11,168 bases of DNA from the NCBI GenBank assembly GCA_944338265.1, contig CALVLO010000041.1:1-11168 (forward strand), in the 5' to 3' direction. Below the pieces are notes generated by a model, which saw only the letters and a program-made list of their open reading frames with translations, was not told where the DNA came from and made no database searches. Source of the stretch: an uncultured Clostridia bacterium (GTDB lineage: Bacteria > Bacillota > Clostridia > Christensenellales > Borkfalkiaceae). Position numbers and translations under genes: made by a program. How positions within the stretch are numbered: the stretch's first letter is position 1; the number at the start of each line of letters is the position of its first letter. Shown here piece after piece: positions 5,214 through 11,168 of this stretch.

Positions 5214-6610
5214 CGGCGAAGGGCATGATCGTACAGGTTTTGGGTTCCGTCGTAGATGTTATGTTCGAGGGCACGCTCCCGCGCCTTCGCGAGGAGGTCG
5301 TTGCCTATGCAGACGGCGCGCCGCGCGTCATGGAGGTCGCCCGCCACGAGGGCGGCGGCATCGTGCGCTGCATCATGCTTTCGGGCAGCGAAGGGCTCGC
5401 CCGCGGCATGGAGGCGACTGCGCTCGGGCACGGCATCGAGGTGCCCGTCGGCGAAGAGACGCTCGGGCGCATGTTCAACGTCCTCGGTGAGCCCATCGAT
5501 GGCGGCGAAGCGCCCGCCGCGCAGGAGCGTTGGGGTATCCATCGCGAGCCGCCTCCCTTCGAGGAGCAGTCTCCCGCCGTGGAGGTGTTGGAGACGGGCA
5601 TCAAGGTCATCGATCTGTTGGAGCCATACGCAAAGGGCGGCAAGATCGGGCTCTTCGGCGGCGCGGGCGTGGGCAAGACGGTGCTCATTCAGGAGCTCAT
5701 CCACAACGTCGCCACCGAGCACGGCGGCTACTCCATCTTTACGGGGGTGGGGGAGCGCTCGCGCGAGGGGAACGATCTTTGGCGCGAGATGCGCGAGAGC
5801 GGCGTCATTTCCAAGACGGCGCTCGTCTTCGGGCAGATGAACGAAGCGCCCGGCGTGCGCATGCGCGTTGCGCTCACGGGGCTCACGATGGCGGAGTACT
5901 TCCGCGACCGCGAGCAGAAGGACGTGCTGCTCTTTATCGATAATATCTTCCGTTTTGTGCAGGCGGGGAGCGAGGTCTCCACCCTCTTGGGGCGCATGCC
6001 CTCGGCGGTCGGCTATCAGCCCACGCTCGCGCAGGAGATGGGCGCGCTGCAAGAGCGCATCGCCTCCACCCGCAGCGGCTCGGTCACGAGCGTGCAGGCG
6101 GTGTACGTCCCCGCGGACGATCTCACCGATCCCGCCCCCGCAACCACCTTTTCCCACCTCGATGCGACCACCGTTTTAAGCCGCAAGATCGCCGAGCAGG
6201 GCATCTATCCCGCCGTCGATCCGCTTGCTTCCACGTCGCGCATCCTCGAAGAGGACGTGGTGGGCGCGGAGCACTACCGCATCGCCCGCCGCGTGCAGGA
6301 GATGCTGCAAAAGTACAGCGAATTGCAGGATATCATCGCCATTCTCGGTTTGGACGAACTCAGCGAGGAAGACCGCCTCACCGTGTTCCGCGCGCGCAAG
6401 ATCCAGCGCTTTTTGTCGCAGCCCATGCACGTCGCCGAAAAATTTACGGGCGTGAAGGGCGTGTATGTGCCCTTAAAGGAGACGCTGCGCGGCTTCAAAG
6501 CCATTGTAGACGGCGAAGCGGACGGCATCCCCGAGGCGGCGTTCTTCAACGTGGGCACCTTTGACGATGTGCTCGCCAAGGCGAAAAAGCTTGAGGGGGG
6601 CGAGGCATGA
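5210..6610 (+). CDS. atpD: F-type ATP synthase subunit beta (catalytic)
   Basis: Beta carries the catalytic nucleotide sites of F1, making ATP from ADP and phosphate. The protein is 466 residues, a normal length. Visible features are the N-terminal beta barrel (about 1-80), Walker A GGAGVGKT (150-157), the catalytic glutamate E182 in GVGERSREGND, Walker B LLFIDNIFRF (240-249), and the long conserved segment from GSEVSTLLGRMPSAVGYQP (253-271) to the DLTDPAPATTF loop. The C-terminal domain has an intact DELSEED loop (382-388) that contacts gamma and epsilon. The start ATG is at 5210, seven bases after AGGAGGAGG (5194-5202), the strongest ribosome binding site in the operon. It overlaps the atpG stop, and its own stop overlaps atpC. 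Confidence 0.99.
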   Translation: MTAKGMIVQVLGSVVDVMFEGTLPRLREEVVAYADGAPRVMEVARHEGGGIVRCIMLSGSEGLARGMEATALGHGIEVPVGEETLGRMFNVLGEPIDGGEAPAAQERWGIHREPPPFEEQSPAVEVLETGIKVIDLLEPYAKGGKIGLFGGAGVGKTVLIQELIHNVATEHGGYSIFTGVGERSREGNDLWREMRESGVISKTALVFGQMNEAPGVRMRVALTGLTMAEYFRDREQKDVLLFIDNIFRFVQAGSEVSTLLGRMPSAVGYQPTLAQEMGALQERIASTRSGSVTSVQAVYVPADDLTDPAPATTFSHLDATTVLSRKIAEQGIYPAVDPLASTSRILEEDVVGAEHYRIARRVQEMLQKYSELQDIIAILGLDELSEEDRLTVFRARKIQRFLSQPMHVAEKFTGVKGVYVPLKETLRGFKAIVDGEADGIPEAAFFNVGTFDDVLAKAKKLEGGEA

Positions 6611-7014
6611 CCTTTCAGCTGCATGTGCTCGCCGCGGATAAACCCTTTTACGAGGGGGAATGCGAGTCGCTCGTCGTGCCCACGCTGGATGGCGAATACG
6701 GCGTCTTGGCGGGGCACTGCAATACCATCCTCGCCATCGTCCCGGGCGAGCTCACCTTCCGCACGCCGCAGGGAGAGCGCCATGCCGCCGTCGCCGCGGG
6801 CATCATGAAGGCAGAGGGGGGCGAGGTGCTCGTGCTCGTCGACTCCGCGCTCCGCCCCGAGGATATCGATGCCGAGCGCAACCGCCGCAAGGCGGACGAG
6901 GCGAAGGAGCAGCTCTTGCAGCGGCGCAGCATCGAGGAGTATCACGCCGCACAGGCGCGCCTCGCCCGCGCGCTCGCACGGCTCTCCGTGCAACAAAAAT
7001 ACGGAAGAAAATAA
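6607..7014 (+). CDS. atpC: F-type ATP synthase subunit epsilon
   Basis: Epsilon sits on the rotor foot and can inhibit ATP hydrolysis through its C-terminal helices. The protein is 135 residues, a usual length. The N-terminal beta sandwich (about 1-84) has the GEYGVLAGH motif (29-37). A two-helix C-terminal domain follows (88-135) with an Arg/Ala-rich last helix. The motif IDAER (87-91) and arginines R121 and R125 align with the IDxxR and helix-2 arginines of ATP-binding Bacillus-type epsilon, so nucleotide sensing is possible (inference). The start ATG overlaps the atpD stop as ATGA, behind GAGGGGGG (6592-6599). It is the last gene of the operon, and a terminator begins 9 bases after the stop. 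Confidence 0.97.
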   Translation: MTFQLHVLAADKPFYEGECESLVVPTLDGEYGVLAGHCNTILAIVPGELTFRTPQGERHAAVAAGIMKAEGGEVLVLVDSALRPEDIDAERNRRKADEAKEQLLQRRSIEEYHAAQARLARALARLSVQQKYGRK

Positions 7015-7022
7015 CACTTTGC

Positions 7023-7060
7023 ACGCGGCTCGCACAAGAATGCGGGCCGCGTCCGTTTTT
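7023..7060 (+). terminator. Intrinsic terminator of the atp operon
   Basis: A 12-bp stem (ACGCGGCTCGCA against TGCGGGCCGCGT, one G-U pair) with loop CAAGAA is followed by CCG and five T's. It lies directly after the atpC stop. Confidence 0.92.
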
Positions 7061-7084
7061 GGCTGCAAATTTTTTCAAAACCCC

Positions 7085-7113
7085 TTGCATTTCCGCAAAA
7101 AATACGTTACACT
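7085..7113 (+). promoter_or_regulatory. Probable promoter of the alpha-galactosidase gene
   Basis: TTGCAT at 7085-7090 and TACACT at 7108-7113 are 17 bp apart, each with about four of six consensus matches. TATATT at 7113-7118 is an alternative -10, but its spacing would be 22. The match is modest compared with the atp promoter, which suggests regulated or weaker expression. The expected start site falls at the foot of the palindrome at 7119-7139. Confidence 0.45.
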
Positions 7114-7118
7114 ATATT

Positions 7119-7139
7119 GCGCGGCAATTTTTGCCGCGC
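7119..7139 (+). promoter_or_regulatory. Palindrome at the predicted transcription start: operator or 5' leader hairpin
   Basis: GCGCGGCAA and its perfect reverse complement (9 bp) flank TTT. It begins where the transcript from 7085-7113 should start, so it could be a repressor operator, a 5'-end protecting stem-loop, or, with the T-run at 7147-7151, a weak attenuator. The sequence cannot decide between these. Confidence 0.5.
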
Positions 7140-7191
7140 GTCCCGCTTTTTGGCGGACAGAAAACAACGACTTTATTTGTGAGGTATCGCA

Positions 7192-9372
7192 ATGATCAGT
7201 TTCGGCAAACAGGAGAAGAGCTTTCTTATCAGCGGCAAACATTACAGCTACTGTATGTACGTCAACGCCGCGGGGCTCTTGCAGCATCTCTATTACGGGA
7301 AAAAGCTCGCCCCCGCAGATGCAGCCTATCTCGTCGCGGCGCAGGGCAACAACGTTATGCCGGAGGCGGGCGATCCCAACTACGAGATGGCAACGGACCG
7401 CATGCCCGCCGAGCTCGGCAGCTTCGGCAGGGGGGATTTCCGCACGGCGACCGTGATCGCCACGCGCGAGGACGGCGCTTCGATGAGCCGCTTCCGCTAC
7501 CGTTCGCATCAGATCGTAAAGGGCGCGCTCCCGCTTGCGGGCATGCCCTGCGCGCGGAAGGCGGACGAGACGCTCATCCTCACGCTCAAAGATGACTTTT
7601 CCGATGCGGAAATCGACCTCAGATACAGCGTTTCCGAGGGCTCCGACGTCCTTGTGCGCAGCCTTGCGGTGCGCAATGCGGGGAAGGGGAAACTCTCGCT
7701 CCGCCGCGCGTTTTCCTTCTGCACCGAGCTGCCCGATGTTTGCGGCACCTATTCCGCCCTGCGCCTTGCGGGAGAGTGGGGGCAGGAGTGCACGCCCTGC
7801 GTAACGCCGCTCGGGGAAGGCATCCTGCGCGTCGGTTCGCTGCGGGGATATTCCTCGCACGAGATGAACCCCTTCCTCGGCATCTTGACGGAGGGCTGCG
7901 GCGAGCGCACGGGGGAGTGCTACGGCTTTGCGCTGCTTTACAGCGGCTCTTATGCGCTCGAAGCGGAGCGTGCAAACGGCGGGACGGTGCGCGTGCAGGG
8001 CGGCATCGAAGATACCCTCTTTTGCTGGACGCTCGGCGCAGGCGAGACGTTCGAGACCCCGCAGGCGGCGCTCTGCTTTTCGGCAGAGGGCTTGGGCGGC
8101 ATGTCCCGCGCCTATCACGATTTCTTCCGCGAGGCGATCATTCCGCCCAAAAATGTGTATGCGCACCGCCCCGTCGTCATCAACAATTGGGAGGCGACCT
8201 ACTTCGATTTCGATAACGAGAAGCTGTTTGCCATCATCGACGAGGCTGCCAAGCTCGGCATCGATACCTTTGTTTTGGATGACGGCTGGTTCGGCAGCCG
8301 CAACAACGACAGGGCAGGGCTGGGCGATTGGGTCGTCAACGAGAAAAAGCTTGCGGGCGGTTTGAAGGCAGTCATCAACCGCTGCAAGCAGAGGGGGCTC
8401 AAATTCGGGCTTTGGTTCGAGCCCGAGATGGTGAACGAGGACAGCGATCTCTACCGCGCCCACCCCGATTGGGCGATCTGCAAGGCGGGCGTAGAGCCGT
8501 GCAGGAGCCGCAATCAGCTTGTTTTGGACTTTTCGCGCAAGGAGGTCGTCGATCATATCTTCGAGAGCGTGAGCAAGGTGCTGCGCGAGAACGAGATCTC
8601 CTATGTGAAGTGGGATAAAAACCGCTGCATCACGGAAAACTTCACCGCCTCGCTCCCCGCAGAGCGGCAGGGTGAATTTCTTCACCGCTACACGCTCGGC
8701 TTTTACGATCTTGCAAAGCGGCTCACGGAGGCGTTCCCGCATGTGTTCTTCGAGGGCTGTGCGGGCGGCGGCGGCAGATTCGATGGCGGCGCGCTCTATT
8801 ACTTCCCGCAGATCTGGACGAGCGACGATACCGACGCTTTGGAACGCACCAAGATCCAATGGGGCACCTCGGTGGTGTATCCCGTTTCGAGCATGAGCTG
8901 CCACGTCTCCATCTGCCCCAATCATCAGACGGGGCGCACCACGCCTTTGCAGACGCGCGGCGCCGTCGCTTCGCTCGGCGCGACGGGGTACGAGCTCGAT
9001 CTCACCAAGCTCTCCGCAGAGGAAAAGGCGGAGATCGCGGCGCAGGTCGCCCGCTATCGGAAGATGGACGGGCTCGTTTTGCAGGGCGATCTCTACCGCC
9101 TTGCCGATCCCTTCCGCGGCAACTATTTTTGCGAGATGCTCGTGAGCAAGGATAAGCGGAAGGCGTACATCGTCGGCGAGCGCTTCCGCGGCGTTCCCAA
9201 CGAGCACGACCGCGTTTTGCGGCTCTTCGGGCTGGACGAGGAGAAGCTGTACCACATCAGGGAGCTCTCCCTCACCGCGAGCGGAAAGGCGCTCATGGGG
9301 GCGGGCGTGTTCTACCCGCGCCTTTCCGACTGCGGAAGCTGGGTGTGGCATATCGAGGAAGTCAAGCGCTGA
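7192..9372 (+). CDS. Alpha-galactosidase, glycoside hydrolase family 36
   Basis: This enzyme removes terminal alpha-1,6-linked galactose from raffinose-family sugars, melibiose or galactomannan fragments, with retention. The protein is 726 residues, the usual length of full GH36 enzymes. An N-terminal beta-supersandwich domain spans about 1-325. The (beta/alpha)8 barrel opens at PVVINNWEATYFDF (327-340), with FVLDDGWFG (360-368), LWFEPEM (407-413), the nucleophile D475 in YVKWDKNR, and the acid/base aspartate in WTSDDTD (542-548, probably D545). SMSCHVSICPNHQTGR (567-582) is also typical. A small C-terminal beta domain ends the protein. No signal peptide is visible, so it should act in the cytoplasm on imported oligosaccharides. 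The start ATG at 7192 follows GTGAGG (GAGG at 7181-7184). It has its own promoter region and a hairpin after the stop, so it is probably monocistronic. Confidence 0.95.
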   Translation: MISFGKQEKSFLISGKHYSYCMYVNAAGLLQHLYYGKKLAPADAAYLVAAQGNNVMPEAGDPNYEMATDRMPAELGSFGRGDFRTATVIATREDGASMSRFRYRSHQIVKGALPLAGMPCARKADETLILTLKDDFSDAEIDLRYSVSEGSDVLVRSLAVRNAGKGKLSLRRAFSFCTELPDVCGTYSALRLAGEWGQECTPCVTPLGEGILRVGSLRGYSSHEMNPFLGILTEGCGERTGECYGFALLYSGSYALEAERANGGTVRVQGGIEDTLFCWTLGAGETFETPQAALCFSAEGLGGMSRAYHDFFREAIIPPKNVYAHRPVVINNWEATYFDFDNEKLFAIIDEAAKLGIDTFVLDDGWFGSRNNDRAGLGDWVVNEKKLAGGLKAVINRCKQRGLKFGLWFEPEMVNEDSDLYRAHPDWAICKAGVEPCRSRNQLVLDFSRKEVVDHIFESVSKVLRENEISYVKWDKNRCITENFTASLPAERQGEFLHRYTLGFYDLAKRLTEAFPHVFFEGCAGGGGRFDGGALYYFPQIWTSDDTDALERTKIQWGTSVVYPVSSMSCHVSICPNHQTGRTTPLQTRGAVASLGATGYELDLTKLSAEEKAEIAAQVARYRKMDGLVLQGDLYRLADPFRGNYFCEMLVSKDKRKAYIVGERFRGVPNEHDRVLRLFGLDEEKLYHIRELSLTASGKALMGAGVFYPRLSDCGSWVWHIEEVKR

Positions 9373-9402
9373 GTGCAAAGCGCGCATCATAAACGATCAT
9401 AG

Positions 9403-9434
9403 AAAGCGCCGAGGCAGGTACGCCTCGGCGCTTT
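9403..9434 (+). terminator. Hairpin after the alpha-galactosidase gene
   Basis: A perfect 13-bp stem (AAAGCGCCGAGGC) with loop AGGTAC lies 30 bases after the stop codon. The only T's are the three closing the stem, then GCATGG, so as an intrinsic terminator it is imperfect. Its position suggests it ends the alpha-galactosidase mRNA. Confidence 0.65.
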
Positions 9435-9443
9435 GCATGGCAC

Positions 9444-9483
9444 AAAAAAAGCGATCCGCCCGTTAAGCCTTCGGATCGCTTTT
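9444..9483 (-). terminator. Terminator of the XRE regulator gene, overlapping its last codons
   Basis: On the minus strand AAAAGCGATCCG pairs perfectly with CGGATCGCTTTT across a 13-base loop, and the T-run reaches seven (complement of A 9444-9450). The stop codon of the regulator (9463-9465) lies in the loop, so the last coding triplets form the left arm of the stem. The plus strand has only four T's after the stem, but it could also back up the hairpin at 9403-9434 for the convergent gene. Confidence 0.85.
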
Positions 9484-9726
9484 GCTGTGGCGGGGGGCGT
9501 AAACCGCACGGAGCGAGCTGCCCGCCTCGTCTTCCAACCCCAACAAGTAGTCTGCGGAAACATCGAAGATCGCGCACAAAATGCGCAGGTTTTCGATGTC
9601 CGGCTGCGTCCGCCCCTGCTCCCAAGAGGCATAGCAGTTGGGGGAAACATGCAGAAGCGTGTATACGTCGCGCTGCGTCATGCCGCGTGCACGGCGGACT
9701 TCGCGCAAGATCTCGTTGAATTTCAT
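9463..9726 (-). CDS. XRE-family helix-turn-helix transcriptional regulator
   Basis: This is a small DNA-binding protein of 87 residues that is essentially one Cro/C1-type HTH domain plus a short tail. The five-helix fold covers about residues 4-65: ILREVRRARGMTQRDVYTLL, turn HVSPN, recognition helix with YASWEQGRTQPD, then NLRILCAIFDVSADYLLGL, which is the classic closing helix of the family. The tail (66-87) is basic and ends in KSDPKA, encoded by the terminator stem. I chose the ATG at 9726 because the HTH begins right after it. An upstream in-frame ATG at 9819 would add 31 residues running through the promoter and operators. TACAAT lies only six bases upstream and no good Shine-Dalgarno is present, so the mRNA may be leaderless. 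It is divergent from the zinc-ribbon membrane gene and probably controls it and itself through the three repeats between them. Confidence 0.9.
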   Translation of the reverse strand: MKFNEILREVRRARGMTQRDVYTLLHVSPNCYASWEQGRTQPDIENLRILCAIFDVSADYLLGLEDEAGSSLRAVYAPRHSKSDPKA

Positions 9727-9732
9727 ACCTGT

Positions 9733-9738
9733 ATTGTA
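9733..9738 (-). promoter_or_regulatory. Possible -10 box of the XRE gene
   Basis: TACAAT on the minus strand (five of six matches) ends six bases before the ATG, which would put the start site at the start codon itself. No good -35 is seen at 16-18 bp. The site overlapping that zone is the palindrome at 9748-9760, which agrees with autoregulation. Confidence 0.4.
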
Positions 9739-9747
9739 GCGTTTTCT

Positions 9748-9760
9748 ACCCAAAATGGGT
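9748..9760. promoter_or_regulatory. Operator-like palindrome 1 (ACCCAAAATGGGT)
   Basis: ACCCA-AAA-TGGGT is a 5-bp-arm palindrome. Its right edge touches the TTGACA box of the membrane-protein promoter, and it lies just upstream of the -10-like box of the regulator. Binding here would affect both directions. Confidence 0.7.
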
Positions 9761-9788
9761 TGACAATACCCAAAGTAAGTAGTAAAAT
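9760..9788 (+). promoter_or_regulatory. Strong promoter of the zinc-ribbon membrane protein gene
   Basis: TTGACA at 9760-9765 (perfect), a 17-bp spacer and TAAAAT at 9783-9788 (five of six) form the promoter. The start site should be about 9795, the first base of operator-like site 3. Site 2 lies in the spacer. This is the arrangement expected of a strong promoter under tight repression. Confidence 0.85.
9768..9780. promoter_or_regulatory. Degenerate operator-like site 2 (ACCCAAAGTAAGT)
   Basis: It matches site 1 at 10 of 13 positions, with one good ACCCA half and a poor second half. It lies inside the promoter spacer, 20 bp centre to centre from site 1, about two helical turns. Confidence 0.45.
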
Positions 9789-9794
9789 AAGGAT

Positions 9795-9807
9795 ACCCGA
9801 TTTGGGT
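9795..9807. promoter_or_regulatory. Operator-like palindrome 3 (ACCCGATTTGGGT)
   Basis: It has the same ACCC...GGGT arms as site 1, extended by T/A at both ends, and sits on the predicted transcription start of the membrane-protein gene. Its centre is 47 bp from that of site 1. Confidence 0.65.
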
Positions 9808-9836
9808 AGTTATTATCAATTTGGGAGGGGCAAAAG

Positions 9837-11168
9837 ATGAATTGCGGCTATTGCGGCGAGGAAAATCCCGAAAAAGCGGTATTTTGCAAAAAGTGCGGGC
9901 GGCGGCTCGATGGCATGGCGCTTTGCAGTGCTTGCGGCGCGTTTACGCCTGCGGACGGCGAATTTTGCGTACAATGCGGATCCAACAGGAATGCGCCCGT
10001 ATATGCGATGCCGCTGCGTTTTCCCGCAGTGCGCGGGGCAGAAAAGGCGGCGGAGAAGCGGCGGGCATCCGCCGGCATTTCCGCAGAGAAGGCGCGAGCA
10101 GCTTCCCCTGCGCAAACGGAACAGCAGACCGTGCGCGAGGGAAAGGCAGCGGCGATCTTGCATGCGGTCTCCTTTTGGTGCTTTGCGGCTGCGGCGCTCG
10201 TTGGCATGATCTTCGTCTTCCTCATCGGTCTTTCGGTGAATGTGGGCAAAATTTCGACCGGGGTCGGCGGCTACGATATCTTTTACTTTTTCGGCGATGC
10301 GTACAGCGGGGCAAAGAACTCGGATGCGCTCACGACGGGCGCGGCACTCGGTACGGTGTGCAGCGTGTTTGCGCTCGCGGGCACGGTGGGGTGCTTTATC
10401 TTTACGGTGGTCCGCGCCGTGTTGATCTTGTTAAAAAAGACGGAGAAAGGCTTGGCGGTGCCCGCCGCGGCAACCTTTTTTGCCTATGTCTGCGGCGCAG
10501 CGCTTTTGAGCATGTGCATGACGCAGAGCGCGGAGACGGCGGGCGTCACCGTCGGGTACGGGCTGAACGATGCCACCGTGGCGGGGCTTGTGATCGGTGC
10601 GATCGTTCTTGCCGCCGCAGTGGGGATCCGCGGATGGGCTGTCGGCATCCAAGGCGGCGTGCGCACCTATGCGGTCAACCTTCTCTGCGGCGTTGTGCTT
10701 GCAGTCTTGCTTCTTGCCTGCGTCGGCGTCATGGGGATTGGCGCGGTCTCGTTCAGCCTCTCTTCGGAATATGTCGATGTGAGCAGCAGCAGTACGTTCG
10801 GCATTTCCCCTTTCTTTACGCAGCTTGCGGCGCTCGGAACGGGCGTTGTCTCCGGGCTTGTCGGCGGGGAGGAGCGCGCGGACTCTTCCGTGTATGATAT
10901 CTGCAGCGGGATGATGGTCATGCTTGCCGTTGCCGCATGCCTTGCCTGCGTGTTTGCGGTGTTGGCGTGCGCACGGCTGTTCTCTGTGCCCGGCAAAAAC
11001 GTCTCCAAACAGACGGCGATTTTTGCCGCAACTTCCGGCGGGCTTTGCGTTTTGGCGGCGATCGCCATGTGCGTTGCGAGTACGTCTTACGCGGCAGAAA
11101 TGGGCGAAGCATATGCGGCGGGGCTCGTACAGCCCATCATTTTGATGGTGCTCGGCGTCTTTGTATGC
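9837..11168 (+). CDS. Zinc-ribbon polytopic membrane protein, 3' end outside the window
   Basis: The frame is open from the ATG at 9837 to the right edge (444 codons, no stop), so the gene is partial. The start is supported by GGGAGGGG at 9823-9830, six bases away. Residues 1-48 hold two zinc ribbons: C3/C6 with C17/C20, and C30/C33 with C44/C47. A charged, Ala/Glu/Lys/Arg-rich linker (about 65-104) follows, then at least eight hydrophobic segments, near 106-134, 166-193, 206-228, 247-264, 277-304, 358-381, 393-415 and 427 onward. Short Ser-rich or acidic loops lie between them (for example 308-320). The zinc ribbons should be cytoplasmic. I do not recognise a transporter or enzyme motif. Zinc-ribbon plus multi-helix proteins are common and mostly uncharacterised in Bacillota. 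The promoter is covered by likely XRE operators, so expression is probably conditional. Confidence 0.85.
   Translation, partial: MNCGYCGEENPEKAVFCKKCGRRLDGMALCSACGAFTPADGEFCVQCGSNRNAPVYAMPLRFPAVRGAEKAAEKRRASAGISAEKARAASPAQTEQQTVREGKAAAILHAVSFWCFAAAALVGMIFVFLIGLSVNVGKISTGVGGYDIFYFFGDAYSGAKNSDALTTGAALGTVCSVFALAGTVGCFIFTVVRAVLILLKKTEKGLAVPAAATFFAYVCGAALLSMCMTQSAETAGVTVGYGLNDATVAGLVIGAIVLAAAVGIRGWAVGIQGGVRTYAVNLLCGVVLAVLLLACVGVMGIGAVSFSLSSEYVDVSSSSTFGISPFFTQLAALGTGVVSGLVGGEERADSSVYDICSGMMVMLAVAACLACVFAVLACARLFSVPGKNVSKQTAIFAATSGGLCVLAAIAMCVASTSYAAEMGEAYAAGLVQPIILMVLGVFVC

Noticed and set aside
7075..9390. A 771-residue minus-strand open frame opposite the alpha-galactosidase gene
   Set aside because: It is the mirror of the GC-rich codon pattern of the real gene, has no conserved motif and overlaps the full GH36 coding region and its flanks.
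9727..9819. A longer XRE protein starting at the upstream ATG (118 residues)
   Set aside because: The extra residues would be encoded by the operators and promoter of the divergent gene and do not belong to the HTH fold.
1..11168. CRISPR arrays, tRNA or rRNA genes, insertion sequences or phage genes
   Set aside because: No regularly spaced repeats, cloverleaf-like stretches, transposase motifs or terminal inverted repeats were seen on reading through the window.

Overview
The window is GC-rich (estimated by eye at roughly 60% G+C in the genes, with AT-richer gaps). It has strong purine Shine-Dalgarno sites, ATGA-type stop/start overlaps and near-consensus vegetative (sigma-A/sigma-70) promoters. 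With a Clostridia-like F-type ATP synthase, a GH36 alpha-galactosidase, an XRE regulator and a zinc-ribbon membrane protein, this suggests a high-GC member of the Bacillota, class Clostridia, possibly a gut or Christensenellales-like lineage. The taxonomic placement is inference.

Layout. Bases 1-128 hold the 3' end of a membrane-protein gene, probably a transporter, followed by a 13-bp inverted repeat. Bases 166-336 hold nothing I can call. Bases 337-642 look like a separate small transcription unit: a TTGAAA/17/TATAAT promoter with an extended -10, about 270 nt of structured RNA with no convincing ORF, and a clear terminator. A perfect-consensus promoter (TTGACA/17/TATAAT at 666-694) then drives the ATP synthase operon at 748-7014, ended by a 12-bp-stem terminator at 7023-7060. 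A single-gene GH36 alpha-galactosidase unit follows (7192-9372). Two adjacent hairpins separate it from a convergent XRE-family regulator on the minus strand (9463-9726). That regulator is divergent from a zinc-ribbon polytopic membrane protein that runs off the right edge (9837-11168). The 110-bp gap between the divergent pair carries a strong promoter and three related ACCCA-N3-TGGGT-type sites, so the pair looks like a self-contained regulatory module.

The most notable system is the ATP synthase. The gene order is B-E-F-(H/A)-G-D-C, with no separate atpH (delta). Only the C-terminal domain of delta is present, as residues about 1-75 fused in frame to the N terminus of alpha (581 residues in total). 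The N-terminal six-helix domain of delta, which normally grips the alpha N termini, is missing from the operon. The c subunit also carries a leader-like hydrophobic segment and an acidic, Pro/Ala-rich stretch before the usual helical hairpin. Subunit a lacks the usual Asn and Glu near its essential Arg. All catalytic residues of alpha, beta, gamma and epsilon that can be checked by eye are present, so this looks like a working but rearranged enzyme, not a decaying one.
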